Shown piece after piece: positions 21,835 to 31,948 of a DNA stretch of 64,000 nucleotides. This stretch comes from Adiantum capillus-veneris (lineage: Eukaryota > Streptophyta > Polypodiopsida > Polypodiales > Pteridaceae), in contig CM043945.1 in the NCBI GenBank assembly GCA_014529385.2, positions 1,540,312 through 1,604,311 of the forward strand, written 5' to 3'. The notes below the pieces were generated by a model. It ran no database searches. It saw only the letters and a program-made list of their open reading frames with translations, and was not told the origin of the DNA. A program made the position numbers and the translations under genes. The stretch's first letter is position 1; each line of letters begins with the position of its first letter.

Positions 21835-22600
21835 TTGTCAAAGAAGATGAGGATACATCATGCCACACACGTAGAGGCTTCTTCTTCTAACCGCCCCCTA
21901 GCTAGAGACGATGCCCTAGTGATGAGGACCGAGTTCAACTCGGAATGCACATTTATAATTGGGATCCCCAAGCAAGCCATATCCATACTTGGAAAATTAG
22001 GTAGTGAGGCATATGGCATAGTTTCCAAGTGCCAGATAAATGGTATTTCTTTCTTGCCTGTAGTTATCCCCTAGTGATGAGAATTTAAAGGAGGGCCCAA
22101 GTTGCCACTAAAGAACTTTGGATTGGAGTCCTCCATTGGCCTCCTCCATCCTGGCATTGTGCATCCAATTGCACATACAAGGAGCCCTCCTTGGATGCTT
22201 ATATTGCCCTATTACAATGGGGGTTCTTTGGGAGATCTGATGGAGATAGTGCCATATCTGACACACTTGACCAAAATGCTAGTGGTACAGGATGGTGGAG
22301 GGAAGGTAAGGCTATCTGTAGAAGCAAAGAAGCTATCTGAAGAAGAGTCACGATGGGGACACAATCTGTGCTTGCATGCCCAATCGCTTATTGATGCTTT
22401 TGTGCAAGCATTGGCGGATGCTCATGGCAAGGGAGTTATCCACAATGACCTCCATCCATGGAACATTATGATAGATTTTATAGTAGTAGGTGTGCCTCGT
22501 ATAGGAAGCATTGAATGGGGCCTTGCACTGAGAGTAGGTGTAGAGCAAAGGGTCACCAACATCACCAAGCAACTAGGTGCACCACAGAATCTGCCATTGT
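21835..22600 (+). pseudogene. Protein-kinase-like fragment, decayed
   Basis: Kinase landmarks appear in order: a glycine-loop-like ILGKLGSEAYGIVSKC (near 21990-22035), a hinge-like LILPYYNGGSLGDL (near 22199-22240), a catalytic-loop-like VIHNDLHPWNIM (22435-22470) and IEWGLALR where DFG/DWG is expected (near 22511). HRD is HND here, and the DFG Asp is Glu, so catalysis is doubtful even before decay. Three consecutive stops at 22072-22080 and likely frameshifts break the N-lobe; the C-lobe is missing because LTR-like DNA begins near 22697. Probably a host gene fragment captured or shattered among transposons. Moderate confidence. Confidence 0.55.
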
Positions 22601-22696
22601 CTTCTTCTCTTAGAAGAGGCTGCAGGCAGGAATTTTCTATTTGTTTTCTTCTTCTCCAATTTGCATGGGAGGGAGGTCACCCTCTTCATCTCACTG

Positions 22697-23995
22697 AAAC
22701 CGGCCCGTGGGGCGGTAGGCATTGGCTTTCACCCGAAATTCTCTACTTTAGACACACACACACACACAGTACTTTGCAAAGGTGGTTAACGTGTAACGGG
22801 GATTAGCACCTAAGTACACACACGGCTCGGAAGCTAGAATGCTCCGAGCAGATGCCGACAACCTGTAGGCCCCAAAATTGGGGCCCCTTTCGGTATTTCT
22901 TTATTCTTTAACAGAGGGAATAAAACCTGTGATCTCCTACGAGCTGTCCCGCACAATCCAGGCTAAGAAACACCTGTTCTGGCCCGATTTCGGCAGCATA
23001 ACTGTACTAGACGCTTCACAGTCAGTATCCCCACGCAATAATTGACTTTCCCGACGTATACGGACACTTTGCAAAACCTGGCGAGAATCTGCAGCACGTT
23101 GAATTCTCTGTTTTTTGCCCCGAAAATGCGCCAGATCACCTGTACAGCGGTCCCCTCGTGTCCCCGAACCTCCTGGGGGTATTAGGGTCCGTTTAGGGCC
23201 GAAATGCTAAACCTGCAAAAATACACAGCAGGCTGTAATTCCCTGTTTTGGGCTCCGTTTCGCGTGCTGGTCGCATCTGTAGCAAGACCTCGAGCTCTCG
23301 CACCTGTAGGGCTACTTGCCCTTTGAATCGGACAAGATTTCTCACGTGAAACCTCTCCGAATTCACTTGTACCTACAGGGGATTAGCCGCTAGCTAATCC
23401 AGTACTTGTGCAAGAGGCTCTTGCCTCGGTAATCGTGCATGAACCCACATAACTGTACATTGGTCAAATGAAAAGCCCACTAGAGGGGCATAACATACTG
23501 CTCATAGGAGAGAGAGAAAGCAGTGCATAGCGTGCAGAGCATCACTCCTGGCACCGCACTGTACATAAGAGGGAAAGGAAGCACTCCATAGCTCTTAACC
23601 TGTGGCAGTTTGCAAATGAGGCCTCTCCTAGCATGAAATTCAGCGCCAATTCTTCTTGCATGAGGAAAGTGCACAAGAGTATGCCACTTGGCGCATTTAC
23701 AGATCATTTCCCGTTTCGGGTTTTCCGCTTAAAAAACTCCCGACTGGTCGCTCAGTTGACTTCGCGACAGAGTTGTAAAGTGTTCCCCTAGTCATACCGG
23801 AGGTAATGACGCGAACACATTTCGTGGCCCAAAATAGCAGTTCCCTAAAATTTAGGAAATGATTCCGTTGGGCTCCCTGTGGTCATTTGACCATCAATCC
23901 TCATTGGATCACATCCAAAAGTGCAATGTGGCCCAACTGTCGGATACTTTCTGTTGGTAGTCACACCTTGACTTTAGGCCTTTATTGAGTTCATT
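22697..23995 (-). repeat. Diverged LTR related to element A LTRs
   Basis: Aligns by eye along most of its length with the A LTRs at 30101-31639 and 37131-38673, in the same orientation: CCGGCCCGT at the left end, CTGTAGGCCCC then CCCCTTTCGGTATTTCTTTATT near 22865-22910, GGCATAACATACTG near 23487-23500, and GACGCGAACACATTT near 23808. The orientation is opposite to the plus-strand gag that follows at 24149, so the two do not form a simple element; the junction is a rearrangement or a solo LTR. Ends are approximate. Confidence 0.75.
22751..22768. repeat. (CA)n microsatellite
   Basis: Short CA tract within the LTR-like region. Confidence 0.9.
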
Positions 23996-24148
23996 TCCTA
24001 GTATCCACCAACTTGCTAAGTGCGACGAGGGGACCTATATGATCTTGCTCGAGGGGACCTACATGATCTTGCTCTGAGCCTAGACATCCTCTTACCATAC
24101 GAATTCCAGTGCCGACCACTACCCATCAATGGGTGAAACTACCGTTCA

Positions 24149-25474
24149 ATGCTTACATGGTGGACGACATTGTTAATGCAAGGACAAGCACCCGCCACTT
24201 GGGTTTACTTCAAGCAAATGTTTGCATCTGCTTGGCTGTCAAATGAATTTGAAGCCGACGTCATGACGGATTGGCACCAGCTTACTTCAGCTTCGTGCAA
24301 GAGCTTGCTGGAGTACAATAGGAGGTTTTGTAAAGCGTTACTCTCAGTGACCTGCTATAGATTTGTGCCATTGACAGAGCAGATAGAGAAGTATTGTTGT
24401 GGGTTGCCTAAAGGGCTTCGCAATTACCGTACAAAGAACAGAGTGGCTACCCTCACTCAGCTTATGGAAGTTGCGAACATTGGTCTTTCCCTGTTGAAAG
24501 GAGAGGACAGTGGATTTCCGAGCAGCGACAAAGGAGGGTAGCAAAAGAAAAATTCAGCAAAGAAGCCCTTTGTGAAAACCGCTCCTGATGCGTCGCAGGA
24601 GTTAGAAAAGGCCACCAAAGACAAGGATTCAGTCGGGACTTCTGATCTTTTCACTCGAGGAAAAGAAGGTCCTAATGGCTGAGAAAAAATGCTTTATATG
24701 CGAGCAGCCTGGTCACTTTGCTATCAATTGTCCACAAAGAAAAAGACCAGCTGACTCAGAGATAAAAAAGACCAGAAAGGCAAGAAGCCTAAACCCACGG
24801 TAGGTTTAGTGCTAGACATGGTGGGTGACAGGCCCATCACAGATGCCAATGAGTTATGCAGTGCATGGGGTAAAGTTAGGATCGACGGCACTCATCTTCT
24901 TTGATCCAGGTGCCAAAGCCAACTTTATCTCACCAGAGTTAGCTATGAAGCTGGGTATCAGAGCTGAAGAGATGGGGTGCACAGCAGAGGTAGGGTTCGC
25001 ATGTCCTGGCCACTCAGAGTGTGTTACTCCCATCATTGGAAAACTGCGTCTGCATGCCATTGGAACGATGTGACGCCTTGTTGGGGATCCCGTGGATGTT
25101 TCGAGTGCATGGAGTCTTGGATGCCTACAACAAAAAGATCATTGTACGACATAGGGGCAAAACTCACATCTTGGATGTAAAGCTTACAGGAGAGTCAGTC
25201 CCTATTGTAACTGCTTCTGCTATCACTTCTGTAATAAAGAATCATCTTTTTGTGTACTTGATTTTTGCACGTGATGTCTCAGATAGTGATTAGTCAAATT
25301 TATCTGTGTTAGATAAAGAAAGGTCAGCATTTTTGCAAAAGTTTAGTGACTGTTTTTCTGATTCATTACCGCCGCAATTGCCGCCAGAGAGACCTGAGGA
25401 CCATCGGATAGATTTGGTGCCAGGATGTAGCCCACCAAATAGACCTCCTTATAGGGTTAGTGCGGCGCAGCACC
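24149..25474 (+). pseudogene. Element C gag-protease (gypsy, plus), interrupted
   Basis: Homologue of element A. Capsid part 24149-24541 (FKQMFASAWLSNEF, YRFVPLTEQIEKYCCGLPKG), ended by a TAG at 24539-24541. CCHC knuckle CFICEQPGHFAINC near 24692-24733. Protease with FFDPGAKANFISPELA near 24899-24945 (Asp-Pro-Gly-Ala where D[ST]G[AS] is usual). Tail 25021-25460 up to the VSAAQ linker before RT. Frameshifts lie near 24600-24690 and 25060. It begins in mid-capsid and is cut near 25474 by the LTR of element B; its continuation is at 45358. Confidence 0.85.
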
Positions 25475-26063
25475 TGTAGCGCAGATAGTGTGTCGTGCTC
25501 TCTACAGTGGGTGCTCCTCACTGCAATGTGCATGACAATCTCACTCAAAACAGGCTGTAAATAGGAAACAATAGACAACAACGCTCACAGACACAACAGC
25601 ACAGCAACAGTAGACCACAACAAATGACTCGACTATCTCAAAGAACTGATACAGACTCTGGCGTGGCAGCACACTCAGCTCCAGCCCAGGACTCTCAGGT
25701 ACAATGGGGGTGTCGAGGCTCAGATGTGCGGGGATGGTGAAGACGTGCTCTGTGTATAGACTCACTCTAAACGACTACATAAAAGATAATGCTCCAAATG
25801 ACCCCAAACGACTACTCATATGTACAACCATAGAGAGCCACCAACGGCTCATAAATGTCAGCCATCTAAGTCTATCCCGGAACTAGCCATCTAAGTCTAT
25901 CCCGAAACTGAGTGGTGGTGACCTGGCCACGATGTCCACTAGGCCACCGTCCGTATCCTGCCACGTGTCACTGTCTAGCCCAGAGAGTCCGTCCAGTGTG
26001 AACCAGACCCGACCAACTGTACCAGCTGTACTAACTGTATGTGTATGTCCTGTGTAAGTGACA
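25469..26063 (-). repeat. 3' LTR of element B
   Basis: ~590-bp copy matching 44790-45355, same orientation. The shared right end is AAGTGACA and the left end is near AGCACCTGTAG. It contains a short internal duplication of CCATCTAAGTCTATCCCG (about 25860-25905) absent from the mate. It lies on the outer left side of B, so it is the 3' LTR of this minus-strand element. Exact left end and target duplication were not resolved. Confidence 0.85.
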
Positions 26064-26169
26064 CATGAAACCACCCATCGTCTCGGTGAGAGAACCGCTG
26101 AAACTGCTAAAAGACTGAACTGCAATAATAAATGACTATTGTACTGTCATGGTGAAAAGACTGTCACTC

Positions 26170-28084
26170 ATCATCCCAGAGAAAGAGTAGTCGCTATAGC
26201 TGCACTCGAAGGATCGGTCTCCGAAGGTGGAGACATCAAATCAATGGTGGAACTTCGTTGTAAGGACTGCTGAGCTGGTAGAGGCCGCTGGGCTCTGTCC
26301 ATAACCTGGCCCCCTGTGAAAGGAGCCCCCAGCTGCTGCACGGCAGAGGGTAACACCTGTCCGGAAGTGAACTGAGGACGACGAGTGAGCCATGACGGTG
26401 AGCCCCAGCAACACCGTCGCAGCAAGGAACGCTATGCATGTGGGACGATGAAGACTGAAATCCGTGAGGGTATTGTGGATTGTAGTACTGAACTGGAGGC
26501 TGAGGCTGTGTGTATAATCCCATGAAGTGCTGAGAAGGACCTGCGGTCTGCAATGGTGGCCCGGATCCAGGCCATCCAAACCCTATCGGAGCCTAAGCCT
26601 GAGCCTGAGCCACCTTCAGAGATCCCGCCATTGCTGCATATATGGCAGAGTGGCGCTGGTGGGTAGCAATTAACTGTTCCGCTCCAAGCTCTATGGTGGC
26701 GATAGTATTCCTAGAGTCTTGTAATACTTTCTCCGAAAGATGTACCAGAGAAGTAGAGTCGGCCACCCCTGATGATGTCCCAAGTGGCACAAGTGGGTCA
26801 CTATGAGGAGGCACTATTGGTCGAGTAGGAGCTGAAGTAGGAGCTGAGACGGGATCTGAGATGGTAGTTGCCGGTGGAGTCAGATGCGTATGGGTGAATA
26901 TAGGGGAAGAAGGTAGAGGAATCTCCGAGGGAGAAGCCGCCGATTTGTCGTGAAATTCGGGAGTTGACACTCGTGGCGAGAGGGGTGGTAGACAGAGACC
27001 GCCGCGGAAGATGTGTTACTTTAGTCTGTTGGCTCTCCGATATTGGCAAGGAGATTAGAGACTCTGTTGTATCTTTGGCCACCTTTGCTTTTATCTTCTT
27101 TTTCTTGCGGATTGTAGGATCAGCATGAATGTTTAGTGATTTCCTTTTTCCTTGCACACTTCGCATATCAACATCTACTTCATCTGGTGTAACAGGAATA
27201 CTGACAACCCAGGCCAAGAGAGGGGCTGCAAAGCATTTGAAGCTGAGCTGTACAGATCTCACCTGGGTCCGAAATCTTTTTGCCCGAGACTGTAAAGATG
27301 AAAAAAGGATCTGGTGAAATCCACAGGGTTGGGCATGGAGCAAACAGTAAAGACCGTCCCAATGAGATACTGTAGTGGGCAGTTCACATTTCCCTTTGTC
27401 TTCTTTGGCATCTCTAGCAAGAAAGTAGTACCTAAAGATTGCCAAGATCTGTTTATTTCTTTCATAGTTCGGATGATTTATACTGAGCATTTCCTCGCAT
27501 GACTGAATTGTGGCCTCCTTAGAAATCTGAGAGAAGGTTCTAGTGGCAGGCTTCACAGCTGGAAAGGTTTTCATACCCATAACATGGCCTAGCCTTGTAG
27601 CGGTGAGTTTATGACCCGTGACCTTGAGAAAGTTCTTCAAAAGATCATGAATCATTTCTATAGGAACAGTGGTTGGGAGATCTTCGGCCAGTGCTGTGAG
27701 ACCCATAGTCTGTAGCTGGTCCTTGGAGAGGATTTGGCTGAGAGACGGTCGAGGTGGCTGTAGATAAACAACCAGGAAGAATGGTGTGCAACTTTTAGAT
27801 GCAGCCGGCCGAGCAATTTCGTGGTGGATGACTTCCTGATTGCGTTTCTTTTTACCTGCTGTTTTCAAGTTTGTTTCTTTTGATGCATCCGATTCAGAGA
27901 CAGCTTCTGACTCCGACTCCGAAGTTTGGGATGCTTTATAACTTTCATCGCTAGCATCACTTGAGGTGAAGTCATCCACATCTTGGCTGTTAGTTCCCGA
28001 ATCCTCCTCCTCTTAAGCAGAACTCAGCTGCGGAGGTGGTGGCTTCTTGATTGCTTTCCTTGAGGGTTTGCTAGTACCTGCCAT
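26170..28084 (-). pseudogene. Element B 3' accessory ORF
   Basis: Starts at ATG 28084 with a basic, Pro-rich N-terminus (MAGTSKPSRKAIKKPPPPQ). A TAA at 28013-28015 follows, then an acidic Ser/Glu block (SESESEAVSES), then ~390 codons open to 26801. A frameshift near 26990 leads to a Pro/Ser/Thr-rich C-terminal part (26970-26236) with a stop at 26593-26595. The central part (RYYFLARDAKEDKG, VSHWDGLYCLL) faintly recalls the 'putative plant transposon protein' type of accessory domain; this is weak. No transmembrane helix typical of an envelope is evident. It sits between pol and the 3' LTR, the usual place for such ORFs. Confidence 0.55.
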
Positions 28085-28214
28085 GATAACTGCACTTCTT
28101 CTTGAACTACTGATGACACCTTGTGCAGAGAGATTGAAGTTCCAACTGAATAAGTTCCAAAACTGATCCACAACTGCTATCAAGAACGCGGTCGCTTAAA
28201 AATGTCAGTGGACA

Positions 28215-29000
28215 GAGATTAGGACCAGAGATGGCTGAGGCGACCTGGTTTCGAATTTGGAAAAAGATTGGGACTAGAGATGGCCGAGGCGACCTGGTTT
28301 CGAATTTGGAACAGGTGGGCGAATTTGGAAGCTTCCGAATTGGAAACAGTGAGCAAAATTGGAAATAAGGAAGGCACGCCTAATAGGGTGGATATGAGGG
28401 GAGGGCCGATTTGGGGGAAGGGGCGAATTATGAGAGTGCAGGGCGAAGGGACGAGTTTGGAAAAAAAAGTGGAGGTAGAATTGGAGGGGAGGGGAGGGGA
28501 GGGGGACATTGGGGGCCAGGGGGACAAATTGGGAGAGGGTCTAATTTGGGCAGGGCATGGGCGAATTCAGCAAGGACGAATTTGGGGAGGGGGACGAATT
28601 GGGGGGCAGGGGACAAATTGGGAGAGGGTCTAATTTGGGCAGGGCATGGGCGACTTCAGCAAAGTGGCGAATTCAGCAAAGTGGCCAGGGCATGGGCGAA
28701 TTCAGCAAGGGGCGAATTTGGCAGGGAAAGGGGGCGAATTCTGATAGGTCAAAGGAGGGCGAATTGGAGAAAGGGGAGGGGACGAATTGGGAGGGGAGGG
28801 GGGACTAATTGGGTGGGACGAATTTGGAGGGCAGAGGGGCGAATTTGGGAAGTAGGGGAGGGGTCGAATTTGGGAGGGAGGGGTCGAAAATGGGCAGGAG
28901 AAGGGCGAATCTGGCAGGGACTAATTCGGTAGCATGGGCGAATTTGGGAGGGAAAGGTGGTGAATTGGGAGAGAGCAGAGGAGGGCGAATTTAAGAGGCA

Positions 29001-29033
<33 letters not shown>

Positions 29034-29250
29034 GAATAGGGAGGGGAGGGGGGACTAATTGGGAGGGACGAGTTGGGGGGCAGAGGGGCGAATTTGGGAG
29101 AATGGGTAGGGGGACGAATTGGGAGCGAAGAGAGGGGGACGAATTGGGACAAGGGGATGGGGGGGACGAATTGGGAAGGGAGGGGGGACTAATTGGGAAC
29201 TAAGGGGAGGGGGACGAATTGGGAAGGGAGGGGGAACTAATTGGGATGAT
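28215..29250. repeat. G-rich minisatellite (GAATTTGG / GACGAATTGGGAG units)
   Basis: About 1 kb of irregular short repeats of GGCGAATTTGG, GACGAATTGGGAGG and GGGGAGGG, almost purely purine plus TT on the plus strand. Open frames through it encode low-complexity Gly/Arg/Asn/Glu and are not genes. Lies inside element B downstream of pol. Confidence 0.9.
29001..29031. repeat. Homopolymer G31
   Basis: 31 consecutive G in the minisatellite. Length may be inexact for sequencing reasons. Confidence 0.85.
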
Positions 29251-29263
29251 TTGCAGTCATTCT

Positions 29264-29446
29264 GAAGACGAAATTCTGAGGTTGTGCCCCCCCAGATGAG
29301 GATACCATACATCACTTTGCAGAGAGGCATACACCAAAGAGCTTACCCCTTTCTAAAGACGAAATTCTGAGGTTGTGCCCCTCCCGGTGAGGATACCATA
29401 CATCACTTTGCAGAGAGGCATACACCAAAGAGCTTACCCTTGCTTG
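29264..29446. repeat. 91-bp tandem duplication
   Basis: GACGAAATTCTGAGGTTGTG and the following ~70 bp (CATCACTTTGCAGAGAGGCA and so on) occur twice, offset 91 bp, nearly identical. Confidence 0.9.
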
Positions 29447-29449
29447 ATT

Positions 29450-30095
29450 GTCCAAGAATGTCCTTGAATTTTGCCCATTGTGACCACAATGGGAACAATG
29501 CCACGTGCCATGTTTGAGGAAGGCCGAGCAAGGCTAAGAATTTACTTACCAAATCTTTACTGACAAGCTCCTTATATGTGGGAGACCTTGATCCCAATGC
29601 CAATGAAGCACAATTGTATGACGTGATGACATTGTCGGGCAAATGCTGTCTACTAGGGTTGGCCTGGTTAACGAAGAGATCCTTGGTTATGCCTATATGG
29701 GAGTAGAGGTAGAATGGGTGACTGACTTGCGGGCAGGGTTGTTCTTCTTCCGGATTGTAGGACCCTGTTAGTCATGTTAGTCGGTTGGGATGAGACTGCA
29801 ACCATAGCTCCTTGAAGTAAGTATCTGCTAAGTTTGTCTCAAAGACAGTAGAGGATGATGTGCTTGGAAATCACCAATGCCAAGGCACCCGATTAGGGCT
29901 TTTAAAAGTAGAGATGGTAAGGGTTTACCATAGAGACAGACAACTCTATGCTACAGAGAGAAGTGTGTAAACTTAAAGAAAATATCACAAAAGAGACTAG
30001 GAGCTCAACTGGAAATACCTTAGTGCTAATGTCAAATAACACTGATGCTAGAACAATTACAGAAAGAGTAATTGGATTGTAAGAAGTTGAAGACA
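29450..30095. other. Element B 3' interior, no recognisable gene
   Basis: Only short frames. The part next to 30100 should be the end of B pol, displaced by element A. Confidence 0.5.
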
Positions 30096-30100
30096 ATACC
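30096..30100. other. Target site duplication of element A, left copy
   Basis: ATACC directly left of the LTR; the same 5 bp follow the right LTR at 38674-38678. Confidence 0.9.
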
Positions 30101-31639
30101 TATAACCGGCCCGTACAACGTAGAGGGCGGTACTATTTCAATTACCTGTTAACTTTACACAGAGCACTGAGAAGGGAAGAGAACGCAGTTGCGTCCAACG
30201 ACTAGAATGTCACTGCGCACACGAGACCGACACCCTGTAGGCCCCAAAGACTGGCGCCCCTTTCGGTATTTCTTTATTCAAATTAAAGTAGATGATCCGA
30301 CCACTTCGCACAAGCTTTCACAAAGCTGTCCAAACCTGGCGAGGGCTGAAAACGCAGGTTTTCGACCTGATTTTGGCAGCATAACGGCGCAAAAACCCCT
30401 GTAGGTCAAAAGCACCCGTCTAGGACGGATTCCCTCGCTATCTGGAAGCTTTCTGGCGAGCTGTCACAGAATTTCAGCAGGCTGTAATTCCCTGTTTTTC
30501 ACTGCCGGGTGCCCAAAAGCCTGTACACGCATCCCAAGGCTCTCACGAGACTCCCCCGGTGTTCCCTTGCAGTTTAGGTGCGAAACCCTAAACCTGCAGA
30601 AAAACACAGCAGGCTGTAATTCCCTGTTTCGGATCGTTTTTAGCGGAGCGAACACGCCTACGCGTGTCCCAAGGGCTCCCGCACGCAATGGGACAGTTCC
30701 CCTGTGAATTGGACGAGTTTTCACGCGAGAAAACTCTCCAAACTCGCAATCTTTCGTGATGGAACTGTGCGTACCTGTGGGGGATTAGCAATTAGCTAAT
30801 CCGGTTCCTATTCAGAAGGCTCTTGCCTTGGCAAACGCGCATAAACCCCAGAACTGTACATAGGTCAAATGAGAAGCCCACTAGTGGGGCATAACATACT
30901 GTACGTAGGGGAGAAAGAGAGCAGTATGTAGCGTGCGGGGCATCACTCCCGTCACCATACTGTGCATAGAGGGCAAGGTAAGCATTCCATAGCTTCTGTA
31001 CCTGCTACAATCCACCTGAGGCTGAAAATGGCGCCCCCTTTGTTGATATGTAGCTCGTTTTTGCCTCCCATAGTGGCAGAATCGCTCACAGGCTGACACG
31101 TCGCCCAGTTTCCGAGTTTGGGCTTTCCCTGCTAAAAATATATCAACTGGTGCGTCAGTTGACTTCGCAGCACAACAATAAAATGTTCCTCTTATCATTC
31201 CAGAGCTAATGACGCGAACACATTTTCCGGTCAAAAATAGCAGTTCTCTAAATTTTAGGAGATGCTTCCATGGCGTCCCTATCGGTCTCTTGACCATCAT
31301 TGAAGACTACCATTTGACCACCATCTACAATGTGGGTTAATTTACTGGCTCCTTTCAACTTATAAAGTTGCAGTGACTTGACGAGTGGCCCAAATTCCAG
31401 TTTGGCGCACACGAGCTTCCATACTCATCAGAATTCAGTGCTAACTGGCCCGGGCAGTCCCTGTCTGACCGACCTAGATTCCCGATGTGAGAAACCCATT
31501 TGCCTGCAGCCGTTTCACACTGGCCATGCAATGTCCACTTGCACCTTTTCAAGGGTTTTGGGACAAACAAGTAAAAATAAAATAAATATATCTAATACTT
31601 ATTTACGAAAGGCAACAGGAAAAATACATCCTGGTGACA
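30101..31639 (-). repeat. 3' LTR of element A
   Basis: Minus strand starts TGTCACCAGG and ends CCGGTTATA, so termini are TG...TA rather than TG...CA. Pairs with 37131-38673. Confidence 0.93.
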
Positions 31640-31651
31640 CACCCCACCCTT
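31640..31651 (-). other. Polypurine tract of element A
   Basis: The minus strand reads AAGGGTGGGGTG directly before TGTCACC. Confidence 0.75.
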
Positions 31652-31948
31652 GAAATACTGCAAGCGACCTCGCTTGCATGCCAATAATACATGCAGATAT
31701 CTCCTGATATCACATATATTCTATGATGGGAATCCAAGATATACATGCTTCCGGAAATGTAGCGTTGGACGATTAAACAATCCCACCAACCTGGCTACGA
31801 CACATATATCAAGCATAGAAGTCTTCTAGTGTACTCTCAAGCACAAACTTCTCAAGCTAAATTCTGTATGGAAAGAGTAGATACATTTGCTTAACTACTC
31901 TCTTGAGCATCATGAACCATGCTCTTGCCTTGCTCCAAAAAGTCTACA

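Noticed and set aside
22709-22740. Apparent kinase APE-like motif (WLSPEI) downstream of the kinase fragment
   Set aside because: The DNA here matches the LTR family (CCGGCCCGT, GGGCGGTA) and recurs at 45498 inside an LTR fragment. It also lies too far from the EWG motif, so the resemblance is probably chance.
28219-28994. Long plus and minus ORFs in the G-rich minisatellite
   Set aside because: Low-complexity Gly/Arg/Glu or Pro/Ser products that follow the repeat; not genes.
29001-29031. Telomere or centromere marker
   Set aside because: A single G homopolymer within a minisatellite; no TTTAGGG array anywhere in the window.
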